Shown: positions 24,714 to 33,744 of the stretch, one piece after another
Layout of the letters: every line of letters starts with the position of its first letter
Position numbering within the stretch: the stretch's first letter is position 1
Source of the DNA: Kitasatospora sp052076145
Lineage (GTDB): Bacteria; Actinomycetota; Actinomycetes; Streptomycetales; Streptomycetaceae
Reading direction: 5' to 3'
Length of the DNA: 64,000 nucleotides
NCBI RefSeq assembly: GCF_052076145.1
Contig: NZ_CP197246.1
Span: forward strand, 5,766,001-5,830,000
The notes under the pieces: generated by a model
What the model was told of the DNA's origin: nothing
The model's database searches: none
The model's input: the letters and a program-made list of their open reading frames with translations, nothing else
Made by a program: the position numbers and the translations under genes

Positions 24714-27700
24714 CTATCCGGGGTGGATCAGGTCGGCGAGCTCGGTGGCGCCGGCTGCCTCGGGGGCGAGTCGGGCGAGCCTGCGGAGGCGGATGGCGTA
24801 GGCGCGGCGCTGGATGTCGGTTCCGTGCTCGGCGATAGTCTGCGCGAGTTCGCGGGCCTGTTCGGTGTCGCCGTCGGCGATGGTCACGACGGAGGCGAGG
24901 AACGCGCCGACGACGCCTGTGAGTAGGTCCGGGCGGGCGTCGAGGACTTGGCGGAGGCGTGGGATGTCCGCCTGGTCGATGGCGTCGAAGGCGTGGTCGG
25001 TGGCGGTGGCCGGGTCGGCGGCGATTGCGTAGACCTCGTCGAGGGCCAGGTGGTCGGCCAGTTGGAGGAGAGCGAGATGTTGGCGGGCGGCCGGAGCGTC
25101 CAGGGCCGAGAGGGCGGCATGCATCTCGGGTGTGCGCAGGGCGCTGCCGTGCTGGTCGAGGAAGTCTCTGGAGGCGGCCCAGGTAGGGGTGTCGACCCAG
25201 GTGTGGAGCAGGAGTTGTACGTCGTGGTCGCGTCGTCCGCGTTCCAGGACGGCATCGAGCGTGTCGGTGTCGGCTTCGGCCAGGACGGCGGTGAGGCTGT
25301 CGATGGCTTGGTCACCGGGGAAGAGGGCTGTGGCCAGGTGCAGGTGGTGGCGGAACTCCGGTGACAGGAGCTGGTCGTGGTGAGTGCGGAGGAATGCCTC
25401 GATGCCGGGCCAGTCGGTTGCTTGGGCCCATTCGTCCAGGAGTAGCAGGCTCTCCTCCGGCAATGGGTCGGTGGCCCAGTCAGGGAGGTCGGCGGTGAAG
25501 ATGCCGAGGCTGATTGCGGTGTCGCGGATCTGGTGTCGGGCGCGGCTCAGCGCCTGGAGGTCGCCGCTGGTGGCTGCCAAGGCTGCGATGACCAGTTGGT
25601 TGGTGGCGAGACTTGTGTCAGCGTGCCCGGTGAGGTAGCTGGCGTAATGGGCTCGGAGTTCAGCCTGTGCTAGAGAGTGCGCTTCAAGGACGGTAAGGGC
25701 ATCCTGCCAGGCGGCAGATGAACTGTGTGCGTTGCTCTGCCGGTTGGAGAGGTTGTTGAGGGCACTGGCGAGGTTGGGGAGGAAGGCGGCGGGGTTGGTT
25801 TTGGCGAGGTCGCGGAAGAGGTTGACGGCTTCGGTGATGGAGGCGAGCGCTGCCGCTCGGTCCCCAGTGTTGCTTTGGTGGTTGGAGAGGTTGTTCAGCG
25901 ACATGGCGAGGTTGGGGAGGAAGGCGGCGGGGCTGGTTTTGGCGAGGTCGCGGAAGAGGTCGGCGGCTTCGGCGATGGAGGCGAGCGCTGCCGCTCGGTC
26001 CCCAGTGTTGCTTTGGTGGTTGGCGAGGTTGTTGAGGGTGCCGGCGAGGTTGGGGAGGAATGCGGTGGGGCTGGTTTTGGCGAGGCTGCGATAGAGGTCG
26101 GCGGCTTCGGTGCCGGAGGCGAGCGCTGCCGCCCGGTCTCCGGCGTTGCTCTGGTGGTTGGCGAGGTTGTTGAGGGCGCCAGCGAGGTCTGGGAGGAATG
26201 CGGTGGGGCTGGTTTTGGCGAGGTCGCGGTAGAGGTCGGCGGCTTCGGTGATGGAGGCGAGCGCTGCCGCCCGGTCCCCGGTGCCGCTTTGCCGGTTGGA
26301 GAGGTTGTTCAGCGACATGGCGAGGCTGGGTAGGAAGGCGGCGGGGCTGGTTCGGGCGAGGTCGCGGCGGATCTTCACTGCTTCGGTGATGGAGGCGAGC
26401 GCTGCCACTCGGTCCCCAGTGCCGCTTTGCCGGTTGGAGAGGTTGTTGAGGGCGCCGGCGAGGTCTGGGAGGAATGCGGTGGGGCTGGTTTTGGCGAGGT
26501 CGCGGTAGAGGTTGACGGCTTCGGTGATGGAGGCGAGTGCTGCCGCCCGGTCGCCGGCTTCGCTCTGCTGGACGGCGAGGTTGTTGAGGGCACTGGCGAG
26601 GTTGGGGAGGAATGCGGCGGGGCTGGTTCGGGCGAGGTCGCGGCGGATCTTCACTGCTTCGGTGCTGGAGGCGAGCGCTGCCGCCCGGTCCCCAGTATCG
26701 CTCTGCTGGACGGAGAGGTTGTTGAGGGCACTGGCGAGGTTGGGGAGGAACGCGGTGGGGCTGGTTTTGGCGAGGTCGCGGTAGAGGTCGGCGGCTTCGG
26801 TGATGGAGGCGAGTGCTGCCGCCCGGTCCCCAGTATCGCTCTGCTGGACGGAGAGGTTGTTGAGGGTGCCGGCGAGGTTGGGGAGGAATGCGGCGGGGTT
26901 GGTTTGGGTGAGGTTGCGGTAGAGGTCGGCGGCTTCGGTGATGGAGGCGAGCGCTGCCGCTCGGGCTCCGGCGTTGCTCTGGTGGTTGGCGAGGTTGTTG
27001 AGGGCACCGGCGAGGTCTGGGAGGAATGCGGTGGGGCTGGTTTTGGCGAGGTTGCGGTAGAGGTCGGCGGCTTCGGTGATGGAGGCGAGCGCTGCCACTC
27101 GGTCGCCAGCTTCGCCCTGCCGGATAGAGAGGTTGTTGACGGCGCTGGCGAGGTCTGGGAGGAATGCGGTGGGGCTGGTTTTGGCGAGGTCGCGGTAGAG
27201 GTTGACGGCTTCGGTGATGGAGGCGAGCGCTGCCGCCCGGTCCCCAGAGTCGCTCTGATGGTTGGCGAGGTTGTTCAGCGACATGGCGAGGCTGGGGAGG
27301 AATGCGGTGGGGCTGGTTTTGGCAAGGTCGCGGCGGATCTTCACTGCTTCGGTGATGGAGGCGAGCGCTGCCGCCCGGTCCCCGGTATCGCTCTGCCGGT
27401 TGGCGAGGTTGTTGAGGGTGCCGGCGAAGTTGGGGAGGAATGCGGTGGGGCTGGTTTTGGCGAGGTTGCGGTAGAGCTCGGCGGCTTCGGTGCCGGAGGC
27501 GAGCGCTGCCGCCCGGTCCCCGGTGTTGCTCTGGTGGTTGGAGAGGTTGTTCAGTGACATGGCGAAGTTGGGGAGGAATGCGGTGGGGCTGGTTTTGGCG
27601 AGGTTGCGGTAGAGGTTGACGGCTTCGGTGCCGGAGGCGAGCGCTGCCGCCCGGTCCCCAGAGTCGCTCTGATGGTTGGAGAGGTTGCTGAGTGCGCTGG

Positions 27701-30026
27701 CGAGGTCTGGGAGGAATGCGGTGGGGCTGGTTTTGGCGAGGTCGCGGTAGAGGTTGACGGCTTCGGTGCCGGAGGCGAGCGCTGCCGCCCGGTCCCCGGT
27801 ATCGCTCTGGTAGTTGGAGAGGTTGTTGAGGGCGCTGGCGAGGCTGGGGAGGAGGGCGGTGGGGCTGATTTTGGCGAGATTGCCGTAGAGGTCGGCGGCT
27901 TCGGCAATGGAGGCGAGTGCACCCGTCCGGTCACCGACATTCCCCTGCCGGTGGCTGAGCCGCTGTAGGAGTTCGGCGATCTCGACAGATGTCGGGTTGT
28001 CACCGGCGCGCAGGATCTCCAGGCGCCGGGTGTCGACTTGGAGTCCGAGGTGGGGAAGTCCGACGGCATTGAATGGGATGGCCCGGGAGAGTTCGTCGAG
28101 CCAAGGGTGTGCTGGCGCGGCGTCAACGAGCGTGTGGAGGGCAGCCAGCGCGATGCCGCCCAGTTCGGCGGCGACCTCCAGTACGGGGTGCCAGCGGTCG
28201 GGTCCGGTCACGACCCAGTCCGTGAGCATCCGGACCGTCCCCGCAGGGTCGGCAGCAGCGGCGCGGTTCAGCTGACGTAGCGCGCCCACCAGAGCCTCGG
28301 GCTCCAGGCCGTCCAAGGCGCTGCCCAGCAGCTCGGGGTCCTCGCGGAGTTCGTACAGGGTGAGGTGGTCGGCGATGGGGTCCGGTCGGAGGGTCAGCGC
28401 CTCACCTGGGCCCGGTTGCAGGCAGGTGGTCAGGGTGGTGCGGACGGTCTCCCGCCACTGGGCGTCGTCGGAGAGTTCTGCCACGGTGCGCAGCGCGGCG
28501 AGAGTCTGCGCGCGGGTGGTGGGGCTGCGCAGGGTCAGGCAGGCGACGGCGCGGTTGAGGACGTCCAGGGGTGCGTCGGCGACGGTGCCGGCGGTCTTCC
28601 GGTAGGTCTGGGCCCAGTAGTCGCGTTCGTGGGCGAGGATCTCCTCGTACAACTCGTCGCGGCTGGTGGGGAGTTGGTCGGACGCACGGGCGGCGAGCAT
28701 GGCGAGCAGGATGTGGTCGAGGGTGGTCCAGTCCTGGGGGGTCGTGTCGATGGTCGGGGGAGCGGCGGGGCCGGGGTGGAAGGCCTGGACGGCTCGGCGG
28801 AAGAGTGCGGTGCCGTCGGGGTGCTCGGGGGGCAGGTGCAGGGGTGGGTGCTCGCGGCAGGGGTGGCCGTCGCGTTCCCAGGTCTTGCGCAGGGTGGCGA
28901 GCCACTGGCCGTCGGTGGAGCGGGCGGTCATGACCAGGACGGCGGGTACGGCGCCGCGCTCGGTGCGGCGTTTGAGGGTGGCCAGCAGGTTTGCGGCGTC
29001 GGCGGTGCGGGCGTCGGCGTAGTCGAGGACGACCAGGATGGGGGAGGTGACGGTGCCGAGCCAGTCGCGGCCGTCCGGCTTCTCGCGCAGGTAGCCGGTG
29101 TACCAGCCGTCGCGGGTGGCCAGGCGGTGGGCGAGTTCGAGGGCGAGGCGGGTCTTGCCTGCGCCGCCGACTCCGTGGACGACCACGATCCCGGTGTGCG
29201 GTCCGGTCGCGATGCTGTGGCACCAGTCGGTGAGCACGGTGAGTTCGTCGCGGGCCTGGAAGGGCACCACCGCGTGTTCGGCCCGCAGCATCTGCAACGG
29301 TCGGTACGTCTGGGCGTCCCACGGAAGGTAGGGGGAGCGCAGCGGTTGGTCGTCGGGGCGCCGGGCGGGAGTGTGCGTGTCCGGCCCGCGCCAGGCCCGG
29401 CCGATGTCGACGGCGAGGCGCCACGTCCAGGTGGCCGCGTAGTGGGCTCCGGTGCGGGCGGCCTCGGGGAAGGCGGCGCCCGTGCCGAGGATGGGGGAGG
29501 CGGGCAGGGCGTGCGCGAGGCCGACGGGGTCCAGGAGCAGCAGCGGTCGTGACGGCCCGTCGATCTCACCCTGGGCGAGCTCGTCCCACCCCTCCGGCCG
29601 GGTGAGCCACACGTCCTCGTCCGGAAGCCGGTACCCGTCGGTGTCGTCGATCCAGACGCCGACGAGGGCGTGGCCGGCCCGGCCCTGGTCGGGTGCGTCG
29701 AGGACGAGGACGAGCGCGTGCAGGCCGGAGTGCAGGTAGCCGGCGGCCAGGATCAGGGCCAGGTCCAGGCAGGTGGCGTGCCGGGGGGACCACAGCACCT
29801 CGGCCGGTTCGCGGATGACCTGACGCCCCGGCTCGTCGGAGGGCGCCTCGTGGGAGTACGTGACGCCTGCGCGCGCCAGGGCCTCGTACACGGCCTGTGC
29901 CTGGGCGATCCTGCTGCCCGCCGACGGGCCGGGAAGCTGCACCAGGGCGGCGACCTCGTCGGGCAGGACGTACTTGGCGAGTGAGGCGGGCTCGCCGTGC
30001 AGGGACCAGCGGGGCCAGGTGCTCAC
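24714..30026 (-). CDS. STAND-type P-loop NTPase with N-terminal transglutaminase-like segment and 16 TPR-like repeats
   Basis: 1770 residues from the ATG at 30026, overlapping the lipase stop by ATGA. Residues ~70-170 have ATCLDLALILAAGYL (C86), GHALVGVWID (H119) and LLLLDPVGLA (D167), a spacing that recalls transglutaminase-like cysteine peptidases. This part is inferred. Residues ~255-560 are the NTPase: Walker A GVGGAGKT (285-292), Walker B ILVVLDYAD (330-338), VLVMTARS sensor-like strand, and a winged-helix-like region to ~690. Residues 698-1433 are sixteen 46-residue repeats. Residues 1434-1770 are helical. The layout (effector, NTPase switch, repeat sensor) is that of STAND/NLR-like proteins in bacterial conflict and signalling. 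Ligand and target are unknown. Confidence 0.8.
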   Translation of the reverse strand: MSTWPRWSLHGEPASLAKYVLPDEVAALVQLPGPSAGSRIAQAQAVYEALARAGVTYSHEAPSDEPGRQVIREPAEVLWSPRHATCLDLALILAAGYLHSGLHALVLVLDAPDQGRAGHALVGVWIDDTDGYRLPDEDVWLTRPEGWDELAQGEIDGPSRPLLLLDPVGLAHALPASPILGTGAAFPEAARTGAHYAATWTWRLAVDIGRAWRGPDTHTPARRPDDQPLRSPYLPWDAQTYRPLQMLRAEHAVVPFQARDELTVLTDWCHSIATGPHTGIVVVHGVGGAGKTRLALELAHRLATRDGWYTGYLREKPDGRDWLGTVTSPILVVLDYADARTADAANLLATLKRRTERGAVPAVLVMTARSTDGQWLATLRKTWERDGHPCREHPPLHLPPEHPDGTALFRRAVQAFHPGPAAPPTIDTTPQDWTTLDHILLAMLAARASDQLPTSRDELYEEILAHERDYWAQTYRKTAGTVADAPLDVLNRAVACLTLRSPTTRAQTLAALRTVAELSDDAQWRETVRTTLTTCLQPGPGEALTLRPDPIADHLTLYELREDPELLGSALDGLEPEALVGALRQLNRAAAADPAGTVRMLTDWVVTGPDRWHPVLEVAAELGGIALAALHTLVDAAPAHPWLDELSRAIPFNAVGLPHLGLQVDTRRLEILRAGDNPTSVEIAELLQRLSHRQGNVGDRTGALASIAEAADLYGNLAKISPTALLPSLASALNNLSNYQSDTGDRAAALASGTEAVNLYRDLAKTSPTAFLPDLASALSNLSNHQSDSGDRAAALASGTEAVNLYRNLAKTSPTAFLPNFAMSLNNLSNHQSNTGDRAAALASGTEAAELYRNLAKTSPTAFLPNFAGTLNNLANRQSDTGDRAAALASITEAVKIRRDLAKTSPTAFLPSLAMSLNNLANHQSDSGDRAAALASITEAVNLYRDLAKTSPTAFLPDLASAVNNLSIRQGEAGDRVAALASITEAADLYRNLAKTSPTAFLPDLAGALNNLANHQSNAGARAAALASITEAADLYRNLTQTNPAAFLPNLAGTLNNLSVQQSDTGDRAAALASITEAADLYRDLAKTSPTAFLPNLASALNNLSVQQSDTGDRAAALASSTEAVKIRRDLARTSPAAFLPNLASALNNLAVQQSEAGDRAAALASITEAVNLYRDLAKTSPTAFLPDLAGALNNLSNRQSGTGDRVAALASITEAVKIRRDLARTSPAAFLPSLAMSLNNLSNRQSGTGDRAAALASITEAADLYRDLAKTSPTAFLPDLAGALNNLANHQSNAGDRAAALASGTEAADLYRSLAKTSPTAFLPNLAGTLNNLANHQSNTGDRAAALASIAEAADLFRDLAKTSPAAFLPNLAMSLNNLSNHQSNTGDRAAALASITEAVNLFRDLAKTNPAAFLPNLASALNNLSNRQSNAHSSSAAWQDALTVLEAHSLAQAELRAHYASYLTGHADTSLATNQLVIAALAATSGDLQALSRARHQIRDTAISLGIFTADLPDWATDPLPEESLLLLDEWAQATDWPGIEAFLRTHHDQLLSPEFRHHLHLATALFPGDQAIDSLTAVLAEADTDTLDAVLERGRRDHDVQLLLHTWVDTPTWAASRDFLDQHGSALRTPEMHAALSALDAPAARQHLALLQLADHLALDEVYAIAADPATATDHAFDAIDQADIPRLRQVLDARPDLLTGVVGAFLASVVTIADGDTEQARELAQTIAEHGTDIQRRAYAIRLRRLARLAPEAAGATELADLIHPG
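25728..27935 (-). repeat. Sixteen tandem 138-bp coding repeats
   Basis: The unit encodes 46 residues starting GDRAAALASI-TEA and ending F-LP-LA--LNNLS--QS. The units are very similar at the DNA level; stretches of tens of bases are the same in several copies. Variation is concentrated at a few positions: ADLYRDL/VNLYRDL/VKIRRDL, and NHQSNT/NRQSGT/VQQSDT. Such an array should expand and contract by recombination. Confidence 0.95.
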
Positions 30027-31438
30027 GGGGCCACCACCGCGACGGTGTCGGAGGCGCTGAGATCACCGACACCGGGCACCGCCCGCGCGCTGACCCGTAC
30101 GTCGTACAGGCCCGGTGGCTGGGCGGGCAGTTCGGCGGTGAAGCAGCCTGCGCGCTCGTCCCAGTCCAGTCGAACGTCCAGTCGAGTCCCCGTACCCTCG
30201 GTCGACCTCACGGCCGCCCAGACCGTGTCGGGGAGCCCCGGGACCGAGTCGCCGCGAAGCCGGACCCGCAGCGGGATCGGCTGCCCCGGCTGGTGGAGTT
30301 CCTCCAGGTCGAGGCCGAGGGCGGCCTCCCGTTCGTCGCCCCGCACCGCTGCCAGGGTCTGCCGCTCCTCGTAGGCCTGGGCCAGGCCGGGGATCCAGGG
30401 GGCCGAGACGATCGGCCCGTGCCGGTCGCGGACCCGCCAGCCGGAGGTGTCGTGTCCGCTCAGCTCCAGCGGCACCGCGGAGATCGCGGGGACGGTGCCG
30501 TCGCCGTGGTCCTGCTCCCAGCCGGCCAGGTCCAGCCAGGCCGGGAGGGCCTTGCCGACGGTCAGCTTGCGTCCGTCCCACAGCGCCGACCCCGCCGTGT
30601 CGTGGCTCCAGCCCAGCCGGGGCACCACCTGTGGTTCCGTGCCGGTGCGGGGCAGCTCCTGCCAGGCCCGTTCGATCTCCTCGTGCATGGCGAAGGCGGC
30701 CTTCGAGGCCGGGCCCAGCCCGCCGAGCGGCAGTTCGTGGGGGTAGCGGGCGGTGTTCGTGGTGCTGTCCCAGACGGCCGGGTAGCGGGGCAGCAGTTCG
30801 GCCACCGAGGGCCACTCGCGCAGCAGGTCGCTCACCCCGTTGAGCCGCGCCCCGGCCAGCCTGACTCCGTTGACCAGCAGGTGCAGGGCCTTGGGGGCGC
30901 CGCGGTGCGGGGTGCCGAGGGTGATCAGGGCCCGGCACAGCGGCGCGCCCTGCAAGGGGCCGAGCCAGTAGCGGGCGACCAGCCCACCCATCGAGTGGGC
31001 CAGCACGACCACCCGGCCTGCTCGTTCGGCGGGGCTGACGTCCTTCAGCCGGTCGTGGACGTCGGCGGCCAGCAGTTCGGCGGCGTGCGCGACGCCGAGG
31101 CGGAAGTCGTACGGGAAGAGCACCACGTCCGCCGCCGGGTTGCGCCCGTCCGGGCGCCCCTCGTCCACCGTCACCCCCGGCAGCGCCCGGAGCCGCTGCA
31201 CCAGCTGTTCGTAGCCCGGGACGACGGTCCACCCGGGCAGCAGCCGCTTCGAGCGGATCAGCCCGGTCGGCCGTAGCGGCTCGTCCACGCCCAGCCGGCC
31301 CGGCCGGGCCAGCAGCCCGGCGATGTCGCCGAAGCCTGCGTCCCACAGCGTCTTCGCGGGTTTCCCGCCCGATCCGGGCCGCTCCAGCACACTGCCACCG
31401 ATCCCCGGCAGTACGTACAGCAGGTGCCTGCGCCCCAT
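30023..31438 (-). CDS. LCAT-like lipase/acyltransferase with C-terminal Ig-like domain
   Basis: 471 residues from the ATG at 31438, preceded by AGGGGA at good spacing; an in-frame extension to 31537 lacks this. The alpha/beta-hydrolase core has LPGIGGSVLE (oxyanion region), PYDFRLG, nucleophile elbow AHSMGG (S149), GTPHRGAPKA, acid GDGTVP (D313) and a His at ~340 (DRHGP). These are the marks of lecithin:cholesterol acyltransferase/phospholipase-like enzymes. Residues ~370-471 look like a beta-sandwich. No signal peptide is visible, so it is probably cytosolic. Its stop overlaps the start of the STAND NTPase gene (ATGA, 30023-30026), implying coupled synthesis and a shared function. Confidence 0.85.
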   Translation of the reverse strand: MGRRHLLYVLPGIGGSVLERPGSGGKPAKTLWDAGFGDIAGLLARPGRLGVDEPLRPTGLIRSKRLLPGWTVVPGYEQLVQRLRALPGVTVDEGRPDGRNPAADVVLFPYDFRLGVAHAAELLAADVHDRLKDVSPAERAGRVVVLAHSMGGLVARYWLGPLQGAPLCRALITLGTPHRGAPKALHLLVNGVRLAGARLNGVSDLLREWPSVAELLPRYPAVWDSTTNTARYPHELPLGGLGPASKAAFAMHEEIERAWQELPRTGTEPQVVPRLGWSHDTAGSALWDGRKLTVGKALPAWLDLAGWEQDHGDGTVPAISAVPLELSGHDTSGWRVRDRHGPIVSAPWIPGLAQAYEERQTLAAVRGDEREAALGLDLEELHQPGQPIPLRVRLRGDSVPGLPDTVWAAVRSTEGTGTRLDVRLDWDERAGCFTAELPAQPPGLYDVRVSARAVPGVGDLSASDTVAVVAP

Positions 31439-31618
31439 GTCGTTCCCCTCGATCCCTGGCAGCCGGTGCCAGCCGGCGCCAGCCGATCGCACCACAGCGG
31501 CGCGGGCGGTGTACGCCCGGTAGCCAAATCGAGACAACCCGGGTCTCGGACGGGTGGTGCCGGTGCGATGCGTGATGATGGAGGTTCAGCTGTTCGTAGC
31601 CCTGTAAGGAACCCACCC

Positions 31619-32203
31619 GTGGCTCAGATCGTCCTCTTCCACTCCGCGTACGGCCTGCGGCCCGCCGTGCACGACGCCGCCGAGCGCCTGCGCGCCGCCG
31701 GGCACCAGGTGCTGGTGCCGGATCTGTACGACGGGCGGGTCTTCGACACCGTCGAGGACGGGATGGCCTACCACGAGCAGGTCACGCTGGACGAGCTGCT
31801 GCGGCGGGCGATCACGGCCGTCGCGCCGCTGCTCGCGCCGGGCTCGGAGGGCGTGGTGTACGCCGGGTTCTCGCTCGGCGGCGCCGTCGCTCAGAACCTC
31901 GCGCTCGCGGACGAGAAGGCACGGGGGCTGCTGCTCCTGCACGGCACCTCGGACATCCGGGACGACGCCTCGACCTCCGTCCCCGTCCAGCTGCACGTCG
32001 CCGAGCCGGACCCGTTCGAGCCCGAGGACTGGCTGAACACCTGGTACCTGCGGATGCTCAAGATCGGCGCGGACGTCGAGGTGCACCGCTACCGGGGTGC
32101 CGGGCACATCTTCACCGACCCCGAGCTGCCGGACTACGACGCCGAGGCCGCCGAGGCGGCCTGGGCCGGGGCGCTCGACTTCCTCGCGGAGCTGGACGGC
32201 TGA
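31619..32203 (+). CDS. Dienelactone hydrolase family protein
   Basis: 194 residues from the GTG at 31619, with AAGGA 8 bp upstream; the open frame extends further left without homology or a ribosome-binding site. A compact alpha/beta-hydrolase fold is seen: IVLFHSAYGLRPAVHDAAERLRAAGHQVLVPDLYDGR, AGFSLGGAVAQNLA and RGAGHIFTDPELPDYDAEAA. The nucleophile position is Ser in GFSLGG where classical DLH has Cys. The general role is hydrolysis of lactones or esters. It lies 6 bp before the DUF3052 gene, so the two form an operon, divergent from the lipase-STAND operon. Confidence 0.85.
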   Translation: MAQIVLFHSAYGLRPAVHDAAERLRAAGHQVLVPDLYDGRVFDTVEDGMAYHEQVTLDELLRRAITAVAPLLAPGSEGVVYAGFSLGGAVAQNLALADEKARGLLLLHGTSDIRDDASTSVPVQLHVAEPDPFEPEDWLNTWYLRMLKIGADVEVHRYRGAGHIFTDPELPDYDAEAAEAAWAGALDFLAELDG

Positions 32204-32209
32204 CGGCCC

Positions 32210-32596
32210 GTGGCCGGGTACTCGGGCACCCCGCTGGTGCAGAAGCTCGGCGTCCGGCCGGGCTGTGACCTGGTGGTCGTCGGCGGCTCGCCCGACCTGG
32301 GGGAGGGTGTCCGGGCCCGTCGGCGGCTGGGCCCCTTCGACGTCGCCGTCTGGTACCCGGCCGACCGCGCGGAGTTCGAGGCCCGCCTCGCCGACTTCCG
32401 GGCGGTGATGCGGCCCGCCGCCGGGCTCTGGGTGGCCTGGCCGAAGAAGGCCGCGAAGATCCCGACCGACCTGGGGGAGGACGTGATCCGCGAGGTCGCC
32501 CTGCCGACGGGCCTGGTCGACAACAAGGTGTGCGCGATCGACGAGACGTACAGCGGGCTGCGCCTGGTGATCCGGAAGGAACTGCGCGGCCGCTGA
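32210..32596 (+). CDS. DUF3052 domain-containing protein
   Basis: 128 residues from the GTG at 32210. The pattern GTPLVQKLGVRPGCDLVVVG, FDVAVWYPADRAEFEARLADFRAVMRPAAGLWVAWPKKAAKIPTDLGEDVIREVALPTGLVDNKVCAIDETYSGLRLVIRKE is the DUF3052 signature, widespread in actinobacteria. Function is unknown. It follows the dienelactone hydrolase gene by 6 bp and converges on the AlkZ/YcaQ-like gene. Confidence 0.9.
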   Translation: MAGYSGTPLVQKLGVRPGCDLVVVGGSPDLGEGVRARRRLGPFDVAVWYPADRAEFEARLADFRAVMRPAAGLWVAWPKKAAKIPTDLGEDVIREVALPTGLVDNKVCAIDETYSGLRLVIRKELRGR

Positions 32597-32620
32597 CGGC
32601 ACGGGCCCGCGCCGTCAGCG
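32591..32620. terminator. Bidirectional terminator between convergent genes
   Basis: A perfect 10-bp stem (32591-32600 with 32611-32620) has a 10-base loop that is itself self-complementary. It overlaps both stop codons, of the DUF3052 gene on the plus strand and the AlkZ/YcaQ-like gene on the minus strand. This makes it a compact shared terminator. Confidence 0.75.
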
Positions 32621-33700
32621 GACGACGCGCAGCTGCTGCCAGGCGGCGAGCTCCTGGATCTCCTGGTGCACGGCCTCGGCCACGGCCGGGGTGAAGGGGA
32701 CGTCCTCGTGGACGGCGTGCACCGTGAACGTCCCGGCCTTGCGGTCGGCCACCGCGTCCAGCTTCCCGACGAGGGCGTCCCCGTGCAGGATCGGTAGTGC
32801 GAAGTAGCCCCAGCGCCGTTGGCCCTTCGGTTTGTACATCTCCAGCACGTACTCGAAGCCGAACAGCTCCTGGAGCCGCACCCGGTCGTGCACCAGCCGG
32901 TCGAAGGGGGACAGCAGCACCGTCCGCCCGCCGAAGGGCTGCCCGACGGCGGCCGGGTCGACCCGCCAGGTGCCCGGGATGCCCTCGACGACCGCCTCCT
33001 GCCCGGCCTCGCCGACCTCGCCCGGCTCGGCGGGGCTCCCGGGCGCATTGGCGCGCTGGATGCCCAGCGACCGCAGGCGCCGCTCCGCCCGGAGCCACCG
33101 GGCCTCCGCCTCCGGCGGGGCCTCGGCCTGGTCGGCGGGGTAGACCCGCTCGGCCAGGTCCCACACGCGCTGCTTGCCCCGGCGCCCGGTGACGGCGACC
33201 TCGCCGCGCAGCAGCAGGATCTCCAGCAGCTTCGTGACGTTGCGGTTGTTCGTCCAGCCCGTCGACGGCCAGGCCACCACGCTGGTGTCCGGGATGTCCC
33301 GGGACAGCAGGGGCCCTGACGAGCCGAGCCGGTCGAGCACGTCACGCCGGAAGGTCTCGTTGGCCCGCAGCCACTCCCGTGCCTTGTCGCTCCTGGGCAC
33401 GGCCGACATGTCGGCGCGGTAGAGCCGCAGGTCGTCCATCGGACGGACCATCGCGTTGCACTCCCAGAGCGTCCGGTCCTGTTCGAGGCCCTGCCGGAGC
33501 TGCTCGGGCCGGTACGCCGGGCCCAGCCTGCTCCAGGCGATCAGGTCCGCGCTCGGCGCGACGGCGGCCGTCGGGTCGATCTGGAGCAGGGTCAGGTGCC
33601 GGACGGTCTCCAGCAGGCCGTCCGGCCGCTGTGCGTCCAGCAGCTGGGCCCGGACGGCGATGCGCCGGGCCTCCTCACGATCGAGCCGAAGAGTCGCCAT
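32615..33700 (-). CDS. Winged-helix DNA-binding protein, AlkZ/YcaQ (crosslink glycosylase)-like
   Basis: 361 residues. The N-terminal LDREEARRIAVRAQLLDAQRPDGLLETVRHLTLLQIDPTAAVAPSADLIAWSRLG is the start of the HTH_42 winged-helix family. Later blocks WECNAMVRPMDDLRLYRADM, TKLLEILLLRGEVAVTGRRGKQRVWDLAERVYP, GRTVLLSPFDRLVHDRVRLQELFGFEYVLEMYKPKGQRRWGYFALPILHGDALVGKLDAVADRKAGTFTVHAVHED are strongly conserved. AlkZ and YcaQ unhook DNA interstrand crosslinks. Which subgroup this belongs to, and whether it is active, I cannot tell. Confidence 0.85.
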   Translation of the reverse strand: MATLRLDREEARRIAVRAQLLDAQRPDGLLETVRHLTLLQIDPTAAVAPSADLIAWSRLGPAYRPEQLRQGLEQDRTLWECNAMVRPMDDLRLYRADMSAVPRSDKAREWLRANETFRRDVLDRLGSSGPLLSRDIPDTSVVAWPSTGWTNNRNVTKLLEILLLRGEVAVTGRRGKQRVWDLAERVYPADQAEAPPEAEARWLRAERRLRSLGIQRANAPGSPAEPGEVGEAGQEAVVEGIPGTWRVDPAAVGQPFGGRTVLLSPFDRLVHDRVRLQELFGFEYVLEMYKPKGQRRWGYFALPILHGDALVGKLDAVADRKAGTFTVHAVHEDVPFTPAVAEAVHQEIQELAAWQQLRVVR

Positions 33701-33744
33701 GCCCGGAGGTTACTGGCCTGCACTGACAGCCGCCGGACCGACCG

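Noticed and set aside
25725..27557. Gly/Val/Glu-rich open frames on the plus strand across the repeat array
   Set aside because: They are the repeat array read antisense and have no independent coding signal.
25728..27935. Regular repeats resembling a CRISPR array
   Set aside because: The 138-bp period is in frame with a 46-residue protein repeat and there are no short spacers.
23648..31618. Prophage or integrative element
   Set aside because: No integrase, tRNA, attachment repeats, or phage structural genes; only an IS21 scrap is present.
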